64,000 nt of DNA, taken from contig NZ_SPPB01000002.1 of assembly GCF_004570605.1 (NCBI RefSeq), positions 1-64,000 of the forward strand, written 5' to 3'. Below, one piece after another: positions 63,053-64,000 of this stretch. The notes beneath the pieces are model-generated. The model was not told where the DNA came from. It saw only the letters and a list, made by a program, of their open reading frames with translations, and made no database searches. Both the position numbers and the translations under genes were made by a program. Positions within the stretch are counted from its first letter, which is position 1. Each line of letters starts with the position of its first letter. This stretch comes from Granulicatella sp. WM01. GTDB lineage: Bacteria; Bacillota; Bacilli; Lactobacillales; Aerococcaceae.

Positions 63053-63717
63053 ACCATATATCCTCTTCCTTTTTTAGTTTGAATAAAATCAACAATACCA
63101 ATACTTCCAAGTTTGCTCCGTAAACGGTTAACATTAACAGACAATGTATTTTCATCAACAAATTGCTCTGTTTCCCATAAAAAACGCATTAATTCATCTC
63201 TTGTCACAATTGTTTCTTTATGATCTAATAAATAATATAAAATACGGGCTTCATTTTTGGTTAACTCAAGACTTTGATGGCAATAACTAACACTATCCTT
63301 GCTTGTATCAAAATAAACCTCTTTATGCATTAAAATTGTCTGATTTAGTTGAAAGTCATAAACACGTCTTAATAAAGCATCAATTTTAGCTTTCAACACC
63401 ATTAGTTTAAACGGTTTTTGAATAAAATCATCGCCTCCCACATTAATCGCCATCACAATATTCATCTCATCACTAGCAGATGAAATAAATAAAATAGGCA
63501 CTTTAGATACACGGCGAATTTCCTCACAAAAATAATAACCATCATAGTAAGGTAAATGAATGTCTAACAACACTAAGTCTGGAGAAAAAGACACTATTTC
63601 GTCCATGATCTGATTAAATTGTTCAACTATTTTCACTTGAAAAGACCATTTTTCTAAATAGGATGCTATACTTTTTGCAATAATGGCATCATCTTCTATA
63701 ATCAAGATTTTATACAT
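63049..63717 (-). CDS. bceR: BceR-type OmpR-family response regulator
   Basis: 222-residue response regulator. The receiver domain has IEDD, the phospho-acceptor aspartate (LVLLDIHLPYYDG) and QKPF lysine. The C-terminal winged helix ends with NVNRLRSKLGSIGIVDFIQTKKGRGYMV. The predicted target is the TTACA-N4-TGTAA site at 62047-62078 upstream of bceAB. The second of two adjacent ATGs (63717) gives the better spacing to AGGT; a longer in-frame extension of 36 residues lacks the family pattern and is rejected. Confidence 0.92.
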   Translation of the reverse strand: MYKILIIEDDAIIAKSIASYLEKWSFQVKIVEQFNQIMDEIVSFSPDLVLLDIHLPYYDGYYFCEEIRRVSKVPILFISSASDEMNIVMAINVGGDDFIQKPFKLMVLKAKIDALLRRVYDFQLNQTILMHKEVYFDTSKDSVSYCHQSLELTKNEARILYYLLDHKETIVTRDELMRFLWETEQFVDENTLSVNVNRLRSKLGSIGIVDFIQTKKGRGYMV

Positions 63718-63840
63718 CATGTTACCTAATCCTTTTTTAAACATTATACATTTTAAGAGCAGTATACCATAAAAATTGCTAGCCATACGCTTTGTTACAC
63801 AACATTCATACATTTGTTTAGACAAAATAAAACATAAAAA

Positions 63841-64000
63841 TTATTCAATCTTCACAAAAATACTGTCATTCTGTTGACGATCAAACACATTTAGAAAGAA
63901 TGGCATGATAAATGTTTTTCCAAAAATCCCACGATATAACTGATAACACGTTAATAAAGCCACGATAAAACAATATATACCAAACAATACAACTTTTATT
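63841..64000 (-). CDS. Partial membrane protein, C-terminal end (start lies beyond the window)
   Basis: An open frame runs from the right edge to a TAA at 63841-63843. It encodes 52 residues: a hydrophobic helix (VVLFGIYCFIVALLTCYQL) followed by a short polar tail (YRGIFGKTFIMPFFLNVFDR and beyond). I do not recognise the family. The gene would be transcribed in the same direction as bceR, ending about 120 bases upstream of it. Confidence 0.5.
   Translation of the reverse strand, partial: IKVVLFGIYCFIVALLTCYQLYRGIFGKTFIMPFFLNVFDRQQNDSIFVKIE

Overview
The window is AT-rich DNA from a low-G+C Gram-positive bacterium, most likely a member of the Lactobacillales. Supporting evidence is a RexAB-type AddAB nuclease, the mevalonate pathway (mevalonate kinase), a SufCDSUB cluster, a gpsB-rnpB-rlmL-like gene order, a YSIRK signal peptide and two LPXTG surface proteins. 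A Carnobacteriaceae or Aerococcaceae genus such as Granulicatella would fit, but that is inference. No mobile element, tRNA, CRISPR array or prophage was seen.

Bases 1-14600 form a carbohydrate/glycan utilisation locus on the minus strand: ManA, a GH1 glycosidase, a CUT1 ABC importer (two permeases and a large lipoprotein), YesL, the YesM/YesN two-component system, a PucR-type regulator, a stand-alone MsmK/UgpC ATPase and a ROK fructokinase. The architecture resembles streptococcal uptake systems for complex host glycans. A cre-like site lies at the importer promoter and another upstream of the ATPase gene.

Bases 14877-25915 encode cell-surface proteins. One is a YSIRK/LPXTG protein with 14 twelve-residue repeats and seven G5-like modules. 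The other is a 2217-residue LPXTG protein with eight Ig-like modules and about 20 collagen-like Gly-X-Y units. Directly upstream of the giant gene, in an apparent operon with it, lie a DivIVA-like coiled-coil protein and a small YbjN-like protein. This three-gene arrangement is the best candidate here for an undescribed system: positioned or chaperoned display of a giant collagen-like adhesin.

Bases 26100-33030 carry a VOC protein, glutathione reductase, a polar amino-acid importer without its ATPase, a LacC/FruK-type sugar kinase and a CcdA/TlpA extracellular thiol-redox pair. Bases 33650-38850 are the sufCDSUB iron-sulphur operon. Bases 39200-43570 hold rseP, cdsA, uppS and mevalonate kinase. 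Bases 43860-51470 hold rexA/rexB and argR. A preQ1 riboswitch then controls queT.

Bases 52876-55450 are a psuK-psuG-niaR operon. It is followed by gpsB, the RNase P RNA gene and an rRNA methyltransferase gene. The right end (59221-63717) is a Bce-type antimicrobial-peptide sensing and detoxification module. A TTACA-N4-TGTAA palindrome between its regulatory and transporter genes appears to serve as both terminator and operator. The partial gene at the right edge encodes a membrane protein.

Two families of small intergenic hairpins are scattered through the window. One is a set of terminators sharing a GGCTTTAAAT/ATTTAAAGCC stem and related loop sequence. The other is a set of CGTG...CACG palindromes in the style of BOX or MITE elements.
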